Origin: Spartinivicinus marinus
GTDB taxonomy: Bacteria; Pseudomonadota; Gammaproteobacteria; Pseudomonadales; Zooshikellaceae
Direction of reading: 5' to 3'
Assembly: GCF_026309355.1 (NCBI RefSeq)
Contig: NZ_JAPJZK010000001.1
Span: 1,178,001-1,242,000 of the forward strand
DNA: 64,000 nt
Shown here: in pieces, positions 27,715-38,010 of the stretch
Layout: every line of letters begins with the position of its first letter
Position numbering within the stretch: position 1 is the stretch's first letter
Translations under genes and position numbers: made by a program
Notes under the pieces: model-generated
The model's database searches: none
Told to the model about the DNA's origin: nothing
What the model saw: only the letters and a program-made list of their open reading frames with translations

Positions 27715-27750
27715 TCCGCTTGCTACTTGAGTTAAGCAAGCGGAAGTTTT
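27715..27750 (+). terminator. Terminator of the SDR gene
   Basis: A 10-bp stem TCCGCTTGCT/AGCAAGCGGA with a 10-base loop is followed by AGTTTTG. Confidence 0.8.
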
Positions 27751-27967
27751 GTCTATCCCACCTCATGCTTTCGTATACTCGCTTCTTAGTACTACTACGT
27801 ATAAAATATGCCCGCTTTAAGTTTAGCTAGCCCAAGTACTGCCATGGCCTGGTGAACATTTCTATGGCCTGGCGAAATTCGGGCTGGCCTGTGATTCCTT
27901 TGGTTTCTTATTGTAAGCAGCCATTGATGAATCAGCGAGTCAGCAATAGTTAGTAATAGGATGTAAT

Positions 27968-29296
27968 GTGAAACAACTTGCTAAGCTTTATTTTTCGTCA
28001 TCGCTGCTAATGCGTATTTTTATTGGCTTTTTAGCTGGTTCAGCCATAGGCTGTGCTATGTGGCTATTAGGCACCCCTGAGCAAACGACAAGTGCATTGC
28101 AATATATTAAGCCTTTTGGTGATTTATTGGTCAGCATGCTAAAGATGATTGTTGTGCCAGTCATTTGCTTATCGTTAATTGTTGGTGCTGCAAGTTTACC
28201 GATCCAACGGTTTGGTAAAGTGGGCTTAAAAGTCATCGGCTGGTATTTATTGTGCTCATTTCTGGCTGCTGCTGTAGGCGCTTTAATGGCTACAGCTTTT
28301 AATCCAGGCAGTGAAGCGGCTCTACAAGCATGGGAAAGCATTGCATCCTCTAGCCAAGTTCAAGAAGCAGCTCAATTAAAAGCTGTTCAGGCTGAGACCA
28401 AGCAAGGCGGCATCCTTAGTATTTTATTGAGTATGTTTGAAAACCCATTCAGCGCACTCTCCAATGGTAACTTCTTAGCCATTATCACCTTTTCTATTTT
28501 ATTTGGCCTAGCACTTAGAGTTTTACTAGAGGGTAGTAAAGAGGCGAAGCAACAAAGTGCATTAAATAAACTGATGGAAATGATTTCAGCAGGCCGGGAT
28601 ATTATCTTTAAACTAGTCGATTGGATTTTGGAATACACCCCAATTGGCGTATTTGCCCTATCTATTGCTAATTTTAGCGCCTACGGCCCTAAAATTGCCG
28701 GCCCCTATGTGGAAGTAACCCTTGGTGTCATTGCTGGGGTGCTAGTCATGATATTCATTGCCTATCCCCTGCTACTGGCTGTTGTTACAAAGCGCAACCC
28801 CATCCCTATAATGAAAATTATGCAAGAAGCAATTATCACTGCTTTCATTACCCGTAGTAGTGCTGCTACCTTGCCAGTATCAATTCGAGTAGCAGAAGAT
28901 GATTTAAAGGTAAAGAATGAGTTAGCCAGCTTCTCTTTGCCATTAGGTGCAACCATTAATATGGATGGCGTATGTGTGCACCTACCTATGTTTGCTATCT
29001 TAGCTGCTAATATGTTTAGCCTTGATTTAGGCTTTAGTGCTCTGGTGGTATTGGTAATCACCACTGTACTTGCATCAATTGGTGCTGGCGGTGTACCTGG
29101 TGGCAGCCTGATGCTGCTGTTTATTATTTTGCAAGCAATGGGCTTAGACCCGACTCAAATTTCCATTATTGTTGCTCTGGCATTAGGCATTAACCCAATT
29201 TTAGACATGTTTGAAACAGCCAATAATGTAACTGGAGACTTAGTCTGCACTTATGCTGTTGCATCCACTTCAGATTTAATTGATAAGTCAGCCTAG
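27968..29296 (+). CDS. Dicarboxylate/amino-acid:cation symporter (DAACS family)
   Basis: The 442-residue inner-membrane protein belongs to the GltP/DctA/Glt(Ph) family that imports glutamate, aspartate or C4-dicarboxylates with Na+ or H+. Signatures are the serine-rich TRSSAATLPVSIR re-entrant loop, PLGATINMDGVCVHLP with the NMDG ion-binding motif, and GAGGVPGGSLMLL. The start is GTG, supported by AGGATG upstream. A serine-rich rather than DctA-typical loop favours an amino-acid substrate, but this is inference. Confidence 0.88.
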   Translation: MKQLAKLYFSSSLLMRIFIGFLAGSAIGCAMWLLGTPEQTTSALQYIKPFGDLLVSMLKMIVVPVICLSLIVGAASLPIQRFGKVGLKVIGWYLLCSFLAAAVGALMATAFNPGSEAALQAWESIASSSQVQEAAQLKAVQAETKQGGILSILLSMFENPFSALSNGNFLAIITFSILFGLALRVLLEGSKEAKQQSALNKLMEMISAGRDIIFKLVDWILEYTPIGVFALSIANFSAYGPKIAGPYVEVTLGVIAGVLVMIFIAYPLLLAVVTKRNPIPIMKIMQEAIITAFITRSSAATLPVSIRVAEDDLKVKNELASFSLPLGATINMDGVCVHLPMFAILAANMFSLDLGFSALVVLVITTVLASIGAGGVPGGSLMLLFIILQAMGLDPTQISIIVALALGINPILDMFETANNVTGDLVCTYAVASTSDLIDKSA

Positions 29297-29302
29297 CACA
29301 TT

Positions 29303-29336
29303 AACCGGCCAGGCAGCTGGCCGGTTGTCCTTGTTA
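29303..29336 (+). terminator. Terminator of the symporter gene
   Basis: A perfect 10-bp stem AACCGGCCAG/CTGGCCGGTT with a GCAG loop starts 6 bases after the stop codon and is followed by GTCCTTGTTAT. Confidence 0.85.
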
Positions 29337-29356
29337 TATTTCAACAGTCAGTATTT

Positions 29357-29423
29357 ATACCCAGTGCAAAAGATTTTTAGGGGAATATAGAGGCTAAGCC
29401 TAAAAATGACTCGCACAGGGTAT
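29357..29423. repeat. 67-bp inverted-repeat element with ATACCC/GGGTAT ends
   Basis: The left arm reads ATACCCAGTGCAAAAGATT and the right arm, complemented, ATACCCTGTGCGAGTCATT, both followed by TTTAGG. The terminal hexamers equal those of the 125-bp elements, but the interior is different, so it could be a smaller relative or a REP-type sequence. Confidence 0.6.
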
Positions 29424-29498
29424 ATCAACTAACCTAACGTTCATATATACAGTGTCTTTGAGGCACATACCTGCTTCTAAGTAGTGAAGGATTATATT

Positions 29499-30368
29499 TT
29501 GCGATTTGCACACTCTGGTATTTACTGTGCCATTTTTGGTTACTTTTTATTTAGCCTGATGGATGCGATAGGCAAATGGCTAACCCAAACCTATAGCATT
29601 GTTGAAATTACTTTTTTTAGCTCTTTATTTAGTTTATTGCCCGTTAGTTTTATGCTAACCAAGGTACCACTCAAAAAGCTATTGACCACTCAACGCCCAA
29701 GCCTTCATTTATTGAGAGGCATAATTATTCTAGGCCTCCGTTTAACAGCACTATTTGCATTTAGCTTAATGCCACTGGCTGATGGCTTTGCTCTTATCCT
29801 TACTGGGCCAATTATACTTTGTATTATCTCTCCTTTCCTACTGGGTGATAAAAATACTATCTACCAATACCTGGCTATAGGAATTGGCTTTATCGGCGTT
29901 TTAATTGTATTAAGACCAGGGTTTACAATTTTTAATTTGGGTATTTTAGGCGCTTTAGGAGCGGCCACCTGCTTCGCACTGAATACCGTATTAATGAAGA
30001 AAATGAGTGCAACAGAAAATAAAGGTGCAATGCTTTTTTATGGGATGAGTTTTACCATTCTTATTTCTGGATTAATGATAATTCCTTCTTTTTCAATGCC
30101 TGGATTATTAGACTTAAGTTTATTTGCTGCCTGTGGACTAGCTGCTGGCTTTGCCCAAATTTTTATTTTTAATGCGTTAAAAACTGTTCCCGCCTCTACC
30201 GTCGGCGCATTTCAATATTCATGTATTGTCTGGGGAATGATCATAGGCTATCTGATTTGGCAAACTAAACCAGACATTTTTATTATTCTTGGTTCTCTGT
30301 TTATTATCGCTAGTGGAATCGCTATCAGTAAAACAACAAAAACCATGCAACCCCAACGAGCAAACTGA
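29499..30368 (+). CDS. DMT-superfamily (EamA) membrane transporter
   Basis: The protein has ten predicted transmembrane helices in two five-helix EamA repeats, as in drug/metabolite exporters. An EamA signature is visible at LRPGFTIFNLGILGALGAATCFALN, and GAFQYSCIVWGMIIGY is near the end. I place the start at TTG 29499 (289 residues) because AAGGA (29487-29491) lies 7 bases before it. The longer GTG start at 29484 would put this site inside the gene. The substrate is unknown; related proteins export amino acids or metabolites. Confidence 0.78.
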   Translation: MRFAHSGIYCAIFGYFLFSLMDAIGKWLTQTYSIVEITFFSSLFSLLPVSFMLTKVPLKKLLTTQRPSLHLLRGIIILGLRLTALFAFSLMPLADGFALILTGPIILCIISPFLLGDKNTIYQYLAIGIGFIGVLIVLRPGFTIFNLGILGALGAATCFALNTVLMKKMSATENKGAMLFYGMSFTILISGLMIIPSFSMPGLLDLSLFAACGLAAGFAQIFIFNALKTVPASTVGAFQYSCIVWGMIIGYLIWQTKPDIFIILGSLFIIASGIAISKTTKTMQPQRAN

Positions 30369-30414
30369 GTCACTCTAATATCAAGTGATACATTAAGGCT
30401 TTCAGTCAAAGCTA

Positions 30415-30460
30415 ATAAAATAAAAAAGTTGCAAACCAGGCTGAGGCCCGATTTGCAACT
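30415..30460 (-). terminator. Terminator of the aapJQMP operon
   Basis: AGTTGCAAA (30427-30435) pairs with TTTGCAACT (30452-30460). Read on the minus strand, the stem is followed by TTTTTTATTTTATT, a strong U-tract 21 bases after the aapP stop codon. Confidence 0.88.
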
Positions 30461-30481
30461 CTAGGAAGGTTGTTTTTAAAG

Positions 30482-31258
30482 TTAGTGCTGTAAGATCTGG
30501 CTTAAAAAGAGCTGAGTTCTTTCAGATTGAGGATTATTAAAGAACTCATTAGGTTCATTTTCCTCAACCACCTGACCACCATCCATAAAGATGACCCGAT
30601 TAGCAACGGTTTTGGCAAAGCCCATTTCGTGGGTTACACACAGCATTGTCATGCCATCTTCCGCTAGCTCAATCATGGTATCCAGCACTTCTTTAATCAT
30701 TTCAGGGTCTAGTGCTGAAGTTGGCTCATCAAATAACATTACCTCAGGGTTCATACACAAGCTACGTGCAATTGCCACCCTTTGTTGTTGACCACCAGAT
30801 AGTTGGCCTGGATATTTGTTCGCCTGATCAGGAATCTTTACTCGCTCCAGGTAGTGCATAGCTACGGCCATTGCTTCTTTTCGAGGCTTTTTACGCACCC
30901 AAATGGGTGCTAAGCAGCAGTTCTCTAGCACTGTTAAATGAGGGAATAAATTAAAGTGCTGAAATACCATGCCTACTTCACGACGAATGCTTTCAATATT
31001 TTTAACATCATTCGTCAGTGGGGTTCCTGCAACAATAATTTCTCCCTGCTGATGTTCTTCCAGCCTATTAATACAGCGTATCGTGGTAGATTTTCCTGAA
31101 CCAGAAGGGCCACAAATTACTATTCGCTCCCCTTTATTCACTTTCATATTGATATCTTTTAAGACATGAAACTCGCCATACCATTTATTGACATTGCGCA
31201 TTTCTACCATTACTTCGTCGCTAATTTGCATCCCAGGCTTATCTGTTTTTTCTAACAT
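30482..31258 (-). CDS. aapP: General amino-acid ABC transporter ATPase AapP
   Basis: The 258-residue ATPase of the polar amino-acid family has Walker [10 protein letters not shown], signature [19 protein letters not shown], Walker [17 protein letters not shown] and the H-loop [15 protein letters not shown]. The last gene of aapJQMP, it energises uptake of a broad range of L-amino acids. An AGAGG ribosome site sits 8 bases upstream of the ATG. Confidence 0.93.
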   Translation of the reverse strand: MLEKTDKPGMQISDEVMVEMRNVNKWYGEFHVLKDINMKVNKGERIVICGPSGSGKSTTIRCINRLEEHQQGEIIVAGTPLTNDVKNIESIRREVGMVFQHFNLFPHLTVLENCCLAPIWVRKKPRKEAMAVAMHYLERVKIPDQANKYPGQLSGGQQQRVAIARSLCMNPEVMLFDEPTSALDPEMIKEVLDTMIELAEDGMTMLCVTHEMGFAKTVANRVIFMDGGQVVEENEPNEFFNNPQSERTQLFLSQILQH

Positions 31259-31290
31259 ATAAATACCTCTAAATCCTAAAACCCAATCGG

Positions 31291-32391
31291 TTAGCTCTTA
31301 TGTCCTGTATCTAGTTTTCTTTCTAAAGCCTGACTGTATTGGGACATACCAAAACAGAAGACCCAAAATACAAACGCTACAAACACATACCCTTCTACTG
31401 AGTAGCCTAACCATTTTGGATCTGACAAACCTGCCTGAACAATTGCAAGTAGATCGAAAAGGCCAATAATCAATACCAAACTGGTATCTTTAAATAATGC
31501 AATGAAGGTATTAACAATCCCAGGTATCATCATTTTCAGTGCCTGAGGAAGAATAATTAACCCCATTGATTTCCAGTAATTAAGGCCAAGCGCTTTAGCT
31601 GCTTCATACTGTCCTTTGGGTATAGCCTGTAAGCCACCCCGTACTACTTCTGCCATATAAGCAGACTGGAACATGACAATTCCCACTAAAGCCCGTAATA
31701 GCTTATCAAAGGACACTTCCTCAGGTATAAACAACGGCAACATTACTGACGCCATGAATAACACAGTTATTAGTGGCACACCCCGCCAGATTTCAATAAA
31801 AATGACGCAAAATGATTTAACCACTGGCATGTCAGAACGGCGCCCTAATGCTAACAAAATACCGAAGGGCAATGCTGCCACAATACCCACGACAGCCAGC
31901 ACAAGCGTTAGCATTAAGCCCCCCCACTTATGGGTTTCAACGATTTTTAAGTCAAATCCACCACCATAAAGCAGGAAGAAGGCGATAACTGGAAACACTA
32001 TCAAAGCAAAACTAGCAATCCAGCCTTTGTAAGGAGTTCTCTCAATAACTAGTGCAGCCACTAATACTGAAAACATTGCGAAAACTATATTGACTCGCCA
32101 ATACAGCTCTTCTGGATAAAAGCCATAAATAAATTGATTTAATCTGGCTGTAATAAATACCCAGCACGCTCCACCGCTGGTACAAGCTTCTCTGGAATCA
32201 CCTAGCCAGTCAGCTTTAACAAAAGCCCACTCTATTGCTGGCACAAGACTGATATACAGTAAATAGCCAGCAATGATTGTTAAAATAGAATTCAAAGGCG
32301 ATGAAAATAAATTTTCCTTAGCCCACCCAATAATACCCGTCGTATTTTTAGGTGGAGGCAAATCTGGCAACTTATTATCATTATGAATCAT
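31291..32391 (-). CDS. aapM: General amino-acid ABC permease AapM
   Basis: The 366-residue inner-membrane permease has several N-terminal helices before the conserved permease domain. The ATPase-coupling EAA loop reads [21 protein letters not shown], and [21 protein letters not shown] is typical of AapM/BztC. It is located 1 base after aapQ, so the two permease chains are translationally coupled. Confidence 0.92.
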   Translation of the reverse strand: MIHNDNKLPDLPPPKNTTGIIGWAKENLFSSPLNSILTIIAGYLLYISLVPAIEWAFVKADWLGDSREACTSGGACWVFITARLNQFIYGFYPEELYWRVNIVFAMFSVLVAALVIERTPYKGWIASFALIVFPVIAFFLLYGGGFDLKIVETHKWGGLMLTLVLAVVGIVAALPFGILLALGRRSDMPVVKSFCVIFIEIWRGVPLITVLFMASVMLPLFIPEEVSFDKLLRALVGIVMFQSAYMAEVVRGGLQAIPKGQYEAAKALGLNYWKSMGLIILPQALKMMIPGIVNTFIALFKDTSLVLIIGLFDLLAIVQAGLSDPKWLGYSVEGYVFVAFVFWVFCFGMSQYSQALERKLDTGHKS

Positions 32392-32392
32392 C

Positions 32393-33580
32393 TTATCTCT
32401 CCACCAACGCCATGCGCTTGTTATACCAGTTCATAAACAGCGACACGAGTAAGCTCAATGTCAAGTATACTGCCATCGTCATTGATATAACTTCGATAGC
32501 TTGACCAGTCTGATTTAGCGTTGTACCAGCAAACACCGAAACTAAGTCGGGGTAGCCTATCGCCGTTGCTAGTGACGAGTTCTTGATAAGATTCAAGTAC
32601 TGACTTGTTAATGGAGGAATAATAACGCGCATTGCTTGTGGGATGATAACCAATTGCAGTGTTTTACCAGGACTGACACCAAGCGCACGAGCTGCTTCGG
32701 TTTGTCCTTTACTAATTGACTCAATCCCAGAACGAACAATCTCTGCAATAAACGCCGCGGTGTATATAGTAAGCGCAATTAGCAACGCACTTAATTCAGG
32801 GATAATTGTTAAGCCACCCCTAAAGTTAAACCCTTTAAGCTCAGGTATTTCCCATTGCAAAGATGCTCCACTTAAAAGAAATACGATAAAAGGCAAACCA
32901 ATGAGCACACCAAGAGAGGCCCAAAAAACAGGAAACTGGTCACCTGTCTCACTTTGTCTCCGCCTAGCCCATCGTTTTATAAAAAATATCACTATCAGAG
33001 CAAGTACCAAAGCAGCGAGGACCCAGCTAAACCCTTCTCCCAAAACAGGTGAAGGGAGATAAACACCACGCACATTGAGAAAAGCAACGTTAGCAAGCTC
33101 AAGGCTTTGTCTTGGTCCAGGCAGTAGCCTTAAAACTGCAAAATACCAGAAAAATATTTGCAACAAGAGAGGGATATTTCGAAAAATTTCGATGTAAACT
33201 GCAGCTATACGAGCAATTAACCAGTTATGAGATAGCCGAGCAACCCCAATTAAAAAACCCAATATTGTTGCAAAGAAGATCCCAAGTGCAGCTACTAAAA
33301 TGGTATTAAGAAGACCTACAACAAAGGTCCTACCATAACTATGGGTTTCATCATAAGGAATAAGGCTTTGAATAATACCAAACCCAGCTTCAGCATCTAA
33401 AAACTCAAAGCCTGTGGTGATTCCCCGGCTTTCGAGATTATGCTGAGTATTTTGATAAATAATGTATCCAACAGCAAAAACTGCTAGAAATAAAATGGCT
33501 TGAAAGACTAATGACCGTTTGGCAGGGTCATTCCAGAAACTCACGTTTCCAGTTGCCAGATTATGCTTATTTTCCGGCAT
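32393..33580 (-). CDS. aapQ: General amino-acid ABC permease AapQ
   Basis: The 395-residue permease has a long periplasmic/extra-helix insertion like AapQ/BztB and the EAA loop EAARALGVSPGKTLQLVIIPQ. It forms a heterodimer with AapM. A GGAG ribosome site precedes the ATG. The 82-bp gap before it contains a stable hairpin that probably reduces read-through from aapJ. Confidence 0.92.
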   Translation of the reverse strand: MPENKHNLATGNVSFWNDPAKRSLVFQAILFLAVFAVGYIIYQNTQHNLESRGITTGFEFLDAEAGFGIIQSLIPYDETHSYGRTFVVGLLNTILVAALGIFFATILGFLIGVARLSHNWLIARIAAVYIEIFRNIPLLLQIFFWYFAVLRLLPGPRQSLELANVAFLNVRGVYLPSPVLGEGFSWVLAALVLALIVIFFIKRWARRRQSETGDQFPVFWASLGVLIGLPFIVFLLSGASLQWEIPELKGFNFRGGLTIIPELSALLIALTIYTAAFIAEIVRSGIESISKGQTEAARALGVSPGKTLQLVIIPQAMRVIIPPLTSQYLNLIKNSSLATAIGYPDLVSVFAGTTLNQTGQAIEVISMTMAVYLTLSLLVSLFMNWYNKRMALVER

Positions 33581-33618
33581 TTTTATAATTCTCCAAGTTA
33601 CTGCAAGGCTAATTAGAC

Positions 33619-33651
33619 AAAACGGCTACATCAAATGATTGTAGCCGTTTT
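33619..33651 (-). terminator. Intra-operon hairpin between aapJ and aapQ
   Basis: A perfect 12-bp stem, AAAACGGCTACA with its complement and a 9-base loop, lies between the binding-protein gene and the permease genes. On the minus strand the 3' arm ends in only four Ts, suggesting partial termination or protection of the aapJ message rather than a complete stop. Confidence 0.7.
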
Positions 33652-33662
33652 TTGAGAAATGC

Positions 33663-34682
33663 TTAGCGCATTGGAGGGGCATACATGAAACCGCCCTTGC
33701 TCCAAAGAGAGTTAACACCACGGTCGATGTTTAAAGGCGAGTTTTTACCGACATTACGGTCAAAGGATTCTCCGTAGTTACCAACTTGCTTAACCACCTG
33801 ATAAGCCCAGTCTTGATTCAGGCCTAGTTGTTTAGCAATAGGGCCATCACTTTGAACAAAGCGCTTAACCTCTGGGTTTTTAGCCTTTTTCTTAGCATCA
33901 ATATTGTCAGAAGCTAAACTCAGTTCTTCTGCGTTAATCATGGCAAATAAAGACCATTTAACAATGTTAAACCACTTATCATCACCCTGCTTCACCACTG
34001 GCCCCAATGGCTCTTTAGAAATAATTTCAGGTAAAACCATAGCATTATTGGGTTTAGAAAGTTTTATTTTCAACGCATATAGCTGCGATTGGTCACTGGT
34101 TAATACATCACAACGACCTGCCTCAAAACCTTTAACTGTTTGGTCTGAGGTATCAAATACAACTGGCGTATACTTCATGCCATGTTGACGGAAATAGTCT
34201 GCCAAGTTTAATTCTGTAGTAGTACCTGACTGAATACAAACTGCGGCACCATCTAACTCTTTTGCACTCTTGACTCCAAGACTTTTGCTCACCATAAAGC
34301 CTTGGCCATCATAGTAGTTAACTCCGGCAAAGTTTAAACCTAGGGAAACGTCACGAGTAAGCGTCCAAGTGGTGTTACGCGATAGGATATCAATTTCGCC
34401 TGATTGTAAGGCAGTGAAACGTTCTTTAGCTGTAAGAGGAATATATTTGACTTTTTTCTCATCACCTAATGCTGCTGCAGCAACTGCACGGCATACATCA
34501 ACATCCAGGCCTTGCCATTTGCCTTTATCATCAGGGTTAGAAAAGCCAGGCAGCCCTGTACTAACACCACAATTGAGATAACCCTTCTTTTTAACTGTTG
34601 ATAATGTATCAGCAGAAATAGAGGCTGAGGCAAAAGATACACTGATTGCGGTCATGGCCGCTACTAGACCTATCTTCTTCAT
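33663..34682 (-). CDS. aapJ: General amino-acid ABC transporter periplasmic binding protein AapJ
   Basis: The 339-residue receptor has a signal peptide (cleavage near ASASISADT) and the AapJ/BztA signatures GYLNCGVSTGLPGFSNPDDKG, GLDVDVCRAVAAAALGD and RNTTWTLTRDVSLGLNF. It collects L-amino acids in the periplasm for AapQMP. As first gene of the operon, followed by a hairpin, it is probably made in excess over the membrane subunits. Confidence 0.93.
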   Translation of the reverse strand: MKKIGLVAAMTAISVSFASASISADTLSTVKKKGYLNCGVSTGLPGFSNPDDKGKWQGLDVDVCRAVAAAALGDEKKVKYIPLTAKERFTALQSGEIDILSRNTTWTLTRDVSLGLNFAGVNYYDGQGFMVSKSLGVKSAKELDGAAVCIQSGTTTELNLADYFRQHGMKYTPVVFDTSDQTVKGFEAGRCDVLTSDQSQLYALKIKLSKPNNAMVLPEIISKEPLGPVVKQGDDKWFNIVKWSLFAMINAEELSLASDNIDAKKKAKNPEVKRFVQSDGPIAKQLGLNQDWAYQVVKQVGNYGESFDRNVGKNSPLNIDRGVNSLWSKGGFMYAPPMR

Positions 34683-35241
34683 AATTGTTTTGTATCCTTG
34701 GTATTATCTATTTATGGGAAAGCCCTTCCATGGTGTGGGGTTTTACCCCTGGGCATACTTGCCAGACTCCTATAACGGTACTTTTACCAGTACTTTCAGT
34801 TTCTTCCCCGACTCCGACTTATGCCATTCTATAAAAATGGCTTATTATAACTATTTTATATTCATCATTTTGGTGCATTTACCAGGAATGCCCCAAAAGA
34901 GTCAGTCTAATTAAACAATTTTTACTTAATAATGCAATGTTAAATTAACGCAGGTTTGTGTCCTATTGTAACTCTGAGGTACGAGTTCTAATTTAGAGCA
35001 AAAGAAAGGGCTTGAGTCAAATTTTTTTATAATGCACGTTTACAGATTGCGTTTAATTTATCTTAGCAGTTGCTTATATTGAGTTTTTGAACTTATTTGA
35101 GGCACAGCTGCACTATATTAGAGCCATTCTATATTCTAATAAATTATTTAAAATATTTTTAGGAAACAATAGTATATAAAAGCTTCCAAACTTGACCTTC
35201 AAGTCAAATTTGGAGGCTTAAAAGATATTCAATAAGACTAG
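34683..35241. other. Intergenic region upstream of aapJ
   Basis: It contains the aapJ promoter and 5' leader and, at its far end, the cysDN terminator. An 86-codon plus-strand ORF at 34654 overlaps aapJ and looks spurious. No riboswitch was recognised. Confidence 0.45.
35180..35219 (-). terminator. Terminator of cysDN
   Basis: An 11-bp stem with one mismatch (AAGCTTCCAAA at 35180-35190 with TTTGGAGGCTT at 35209-35219), with further internal pairing of the loop, lies 23 bases after the cysN stop. It is followed on the minus strand by TTTATAT. Confidence 0.72.
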
Positions 35242-36882
35242 TTAGACATAAGGCGCGAGTAGTAAAGCTAGCTCTTCTGTTGAATTATTTTTTTCATCAA
35301 TATTAACCACAGCCTCACTTTCGACACTATCTATCGCTTTAGTAATCACAATCAGTCCTGATAACAGTAATGCTGGAATTACCTTTTGATAAGTATTTTG
35401 ATCCCAGTTATCTGGTAAAATGACCACTGTTTTACCTGCATCAAACAACAGCCTTTCTATACGTTGAGAGGTATCGCTAAAAGACTGGTTACCTTCACTA
35501 ATCATAATAACGAGGGGTTGTTGATGAAATCTCTGTTGACGCTGAAATGGAGTAACAGGCTGGTCTTTTACTTGACCGATTTCACTATTAATTATCATCC
35601 CCGCGCCAACAGTAACATTAGTTAATCGATCAATTAAAATAAATGAGCCTGTCAGTCGGTTCTGATCATAAGGATCGAATACGATAGATTTATTAACAGC
35701 TAGTTTACAAACCGCAATCTCATTTAACTGCAACTCATTTGTGGTGCATTTTTCTAGCGTATTAATATCAATTTTATATTGAATTGACTCAACACGACCA
35801 ACCGTAGAGTTACAAGACAGCTTAATATCATACTGCTTTTCTTCAGTTAACGGTGCTTCTGACATCCAGACAACATGAGCACTAAACTGATGGCCGACTA
35901 AAGGCTGATCTCCAGCCTTAACCAGCATGTCTCCCCGGCTCACATCAATTTCATCAGCTAATGTCAGAGTTATGGCATCACCTGCAACGGCCTCTTTCTG
36001 CTCACCATCATAGCTTACTATACTCTTAATCTTGCTGAGCTTCCCTGAAGGCAATACGGCTACGTCATCTCCCGGTTTGATTACACCCGAAGAAACAGTG
36101 CCACTAAACCCTCTAAAGTTCAGGTTAGGGCGATTAACATATTGCACAGGGAAACGAAAATCATTGAAGTTTTTATCATTATCAACAGTGACATTTTCTA
36201 AAATCTGCATTAGCGTTTCACCTTGATACCAAGGCATATTAACACTGGATTCTACTACATTATCACCGTCTAGCGCAGAAATAGGCACAAAACGGATATC
36301 GCTGACATTAATTTGCTCGGCAAAATCTAAGTATACTTTTTTTATCTCATTAAACTTTTCTTCAGAATAAGCAATTAAATCCATTTTATTAATTGCTACA
36401 ATTAAATGCTTAATTCCCAATAATGCAGCAATATAACTGTGTCGACGGGTTTGTGTTTGTACGCCATATCGAGCATCAACCAAAATTATCGCTAAATCAC
36501 AGGTTGAAGCACCAGTCGCCATATTTCGGGTATATTGTTCATGGCCAGGGGTATCTGCAATAATAAATTTCCGCTTTGCAGTCGAAAAATACCGAAAAGC
36601 CACATCGATGGTAATCCCCTGTTCGCGCTCAGCCTGTAAACCATCTACCAGTAATGCTAAATCAAGCTTTTCTCCAGTTGTGCCTATCTTGCTGCTATCC
36701 GCTTGCACTGCGGCTAACTGATCTTCATAAATCATTTTAGAATCATGCAGCAAGCGACCTATCAGCGTGCTTTTACCATCATCCACATTTCCACAAGTCA
36801 AAAAACGCAAAAGGTTTTTTTGTTCATGCTCTGCCAAATAAGCATGAATATCAGATGCAATTAAATCAGATTGATGTGACAT
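35242..36882 (-). CDS. cysN: Sulfate adenylyltransferase GTPase subunit CysN with degenerate C-terminal extension
   Basis: CysN is the GTPase that drives sulfate activation to APS by CysD. The GTPase domain carries GNVDDGKST (about residues 31-39) and [17 protein letters not shown], followed by EF-Tu-like beta-barrels. I use the ATG at 36882 (546 residues) because AGGAA lies 6 bases upstream; the longer frame needs a TTG at 36909 without a site. The protein is about 70 residues longer than E. coli CysN. The tail (about 435-546) resembles an APS-kinase domain that has lost its P-loop ([12 protein letters not shown] where GLSGSGKST is expected) but keeps [15 protein letters not shown]- and [10 protein letters not shown]-like strands. 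Confidence 0.92.
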   Translation of the reverse strand: MSHQSDLIASDIHAYLAEHEQKNLLRFLTCGNVDDGKSTLIGRLLHDSKMIYEDQLAAVQADSSKIGTTGEKLDLALLVDGLQAEREQGITIDVAFRYFSTAKRKFIIADTPGHEQYTRNMATGASTCDLAIILVDARYGVQTQTRRHSYIAALLGIKHLIVAINKMDLIAYSEEKFNEIKKVYLDFAEQINVSDIRFVPISALDGDNVVESSVNMPWYQGETLMQILENVTVDNDKNFNDFRFPVQYVNRPNLNFRGFSGTVSSGVIKPGDDVAVLPSGKLSKIKSIVSYDGEQKEAVAGDAITLTLADEIDVSRGDMLVKAGDQPLVGHQFSAHVVWMSEAPLTEEKQYDIKLSCNSTVGRVESIQYKIDINTLEKCTTNELQLNEIAVCKLAVNKSIVFDPYDQNRLTGSFILIDRLTNVTVGAGMIINSEIGQVKDQPVTPFQRQQRFHQQPLVIMISEGNQSFSDTSQRIERLLFDAGKTVVILPDNWDQNTYQKVIPALLLSGLIVITKAIDSVESEAVVNIDEKNNSTEELALLLAPYV

Positions 36883-36917
36883 AGCAGGTTCCTGAGTCGA
36901 TTCGTACAAACAGTGGT

Positions 36918-37826
36918 TTAGAAATAGCCTTCCTGCTTTTTCTTTTCCATTGAGCCGGCACTATCATGATCAATAACCCGGCCTTGCCTTTCAGAGCTTT
37001 TTGTTAATAGCATTTCCTGAATAATATCTGGCAAAGTAGTTGCTGTTGACTCAACGGCACCAGTTAAAGGGTAACAGCCTAGCGTACGAAATCTGACGTT
37101 TTTCATCTCAGGTTTTTCACCCTCAGCCAGCGGCATTCGTTCATCATCAACCATAATGTCAACGCCATCACGATTGACCACCGGCCTTGGCTTGGCAAAA
37201 TATAGCGGAACAATAGGAATATTTTCTAAATGGATATATTGCCAAATATCCAGCTCTGTCCAGTTAGATAAGGGGAAAACTCTGATGCTTTCGCCTTTAT
37301 TAATTTTGCCGTTATAAATATTCCATAGCTCTGGGCGTTGATTTTTAGGGTCCCAACGATGGTTCTGATCACGGAAAGAGTAAACTCGCTCTTTGGCCCG
37401 AGACTTTTCTTCATCGCGACGTGCGCCACCAAAAGCAGCATCGAAGCCATACTTATCAAGCGCCTGCTTTAGCGCTTGGGTTTTCATGACATCAGTATGT
37501 TTAGCACTGCCATGCACAAATGGGCTGATCTTTTGTGCAATACCTTCAGGGTTAGTATGAACAAGCAGCTCCAACCCTAACTCTTTCACTCGTTGATCCC
37601 GAAACTGAATCATTTCCTTAAACTTCCAGGTCGTATCTACGTGCAATAGAGGAAATGGCAACTTGCCTGGATAGAATGCTTTCATCGCCAGGTGCAGCAT
37701 AACCGCTGAATCTTTGCCAACAGAGTAAAGCATTACTGGGTTATCAAACTCAGCCGCCACTTCTCTTATAATATGAATACTCTCAGCCTCGAGCTGGCTT
37801 AAATGAGTCTGCTTTTTTGCCGCCAT
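36918..37826 (-). CDS. cysD: Sulfate adenylyltransferase catalytic subunit CysD
   Basis: The 302-residue protein matches E. coli CysD in length and makes adenosine 5'-phosphosulfate from ATP and sulfate. The PP-loop [13 protein letters not shown] is near residue 33, and [14 protein letters not shown] and [15 protein letters not shown] are further signatures. The C-terminus [12 protein letters not shown] is highly conserved. It is first in cysDN, 35 bp before cysN. Confidence 0.97.
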   Translation of the reverse strand: MAAKKQTHLSQLEAESIHIIREVAAEFDNPVMLYSVGKDSAVMLHLAMKAFYPGKLPFPLLHVDTTWKFKEMIQFRDQRVKELGLELLVHTNPEGIAQKISPFVHGSAKHTDVMKTQALKQALDKYGFDAAFGGARRDEEKSRAKERVYSFRDQNHRWDPKNQRPELWNIYNGKINKGESIRVFPLSNWTELDIWQYIHLENIPIVPLYFAKPRPVVNRDGVDIMVDDERMPLAEGEKPEMKNVRFRTLGCYPLTGAVESTATTLPDIIQEMLLTKSSERQGRVIDHDSAGSMEKKKQEGYF

Positions 37827-37930
37827 TGGGTACCCACAAAGCTTATCTTATGGAGCTTGATGATTAGTGGAGTGAAGCACCCGTTTTGCAGGTACTTTTC
37901 TCTGCAGACTAATATAACAAATTAAAAGTA

Positions 37931-37958
37931 ATTATAAGAAGTATGCTATCTATACAAA
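37931..37958 (-). promoter_or_regulatory. Candidate cysD promoter
   Basis: On the minus strand a perfect -10 box TATAAT (37936-37931) is preceded by TTGTAT at 37957-37952 with a 15-base spacer. It lies about 105 bp before the cysD ATG. A 12-bp palindrome TAGATATATCTA (37968-37979) lies just upstream of the -35 and could bind a regulator. Confidence 0.45.
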
Positions 37959-38010
37959 TAAATAATATAGATATATCTAGCTGAGCTATTTCACTGCTAC
38001 AGGAGTTGTA

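Noticed and set aside
34654-34914. 86-codon plus-strand ORF overlapping aapJ
   Set aside because: It overlaps the start of aapJ on the opposite strand, lacks a ribosome site and has no family features.
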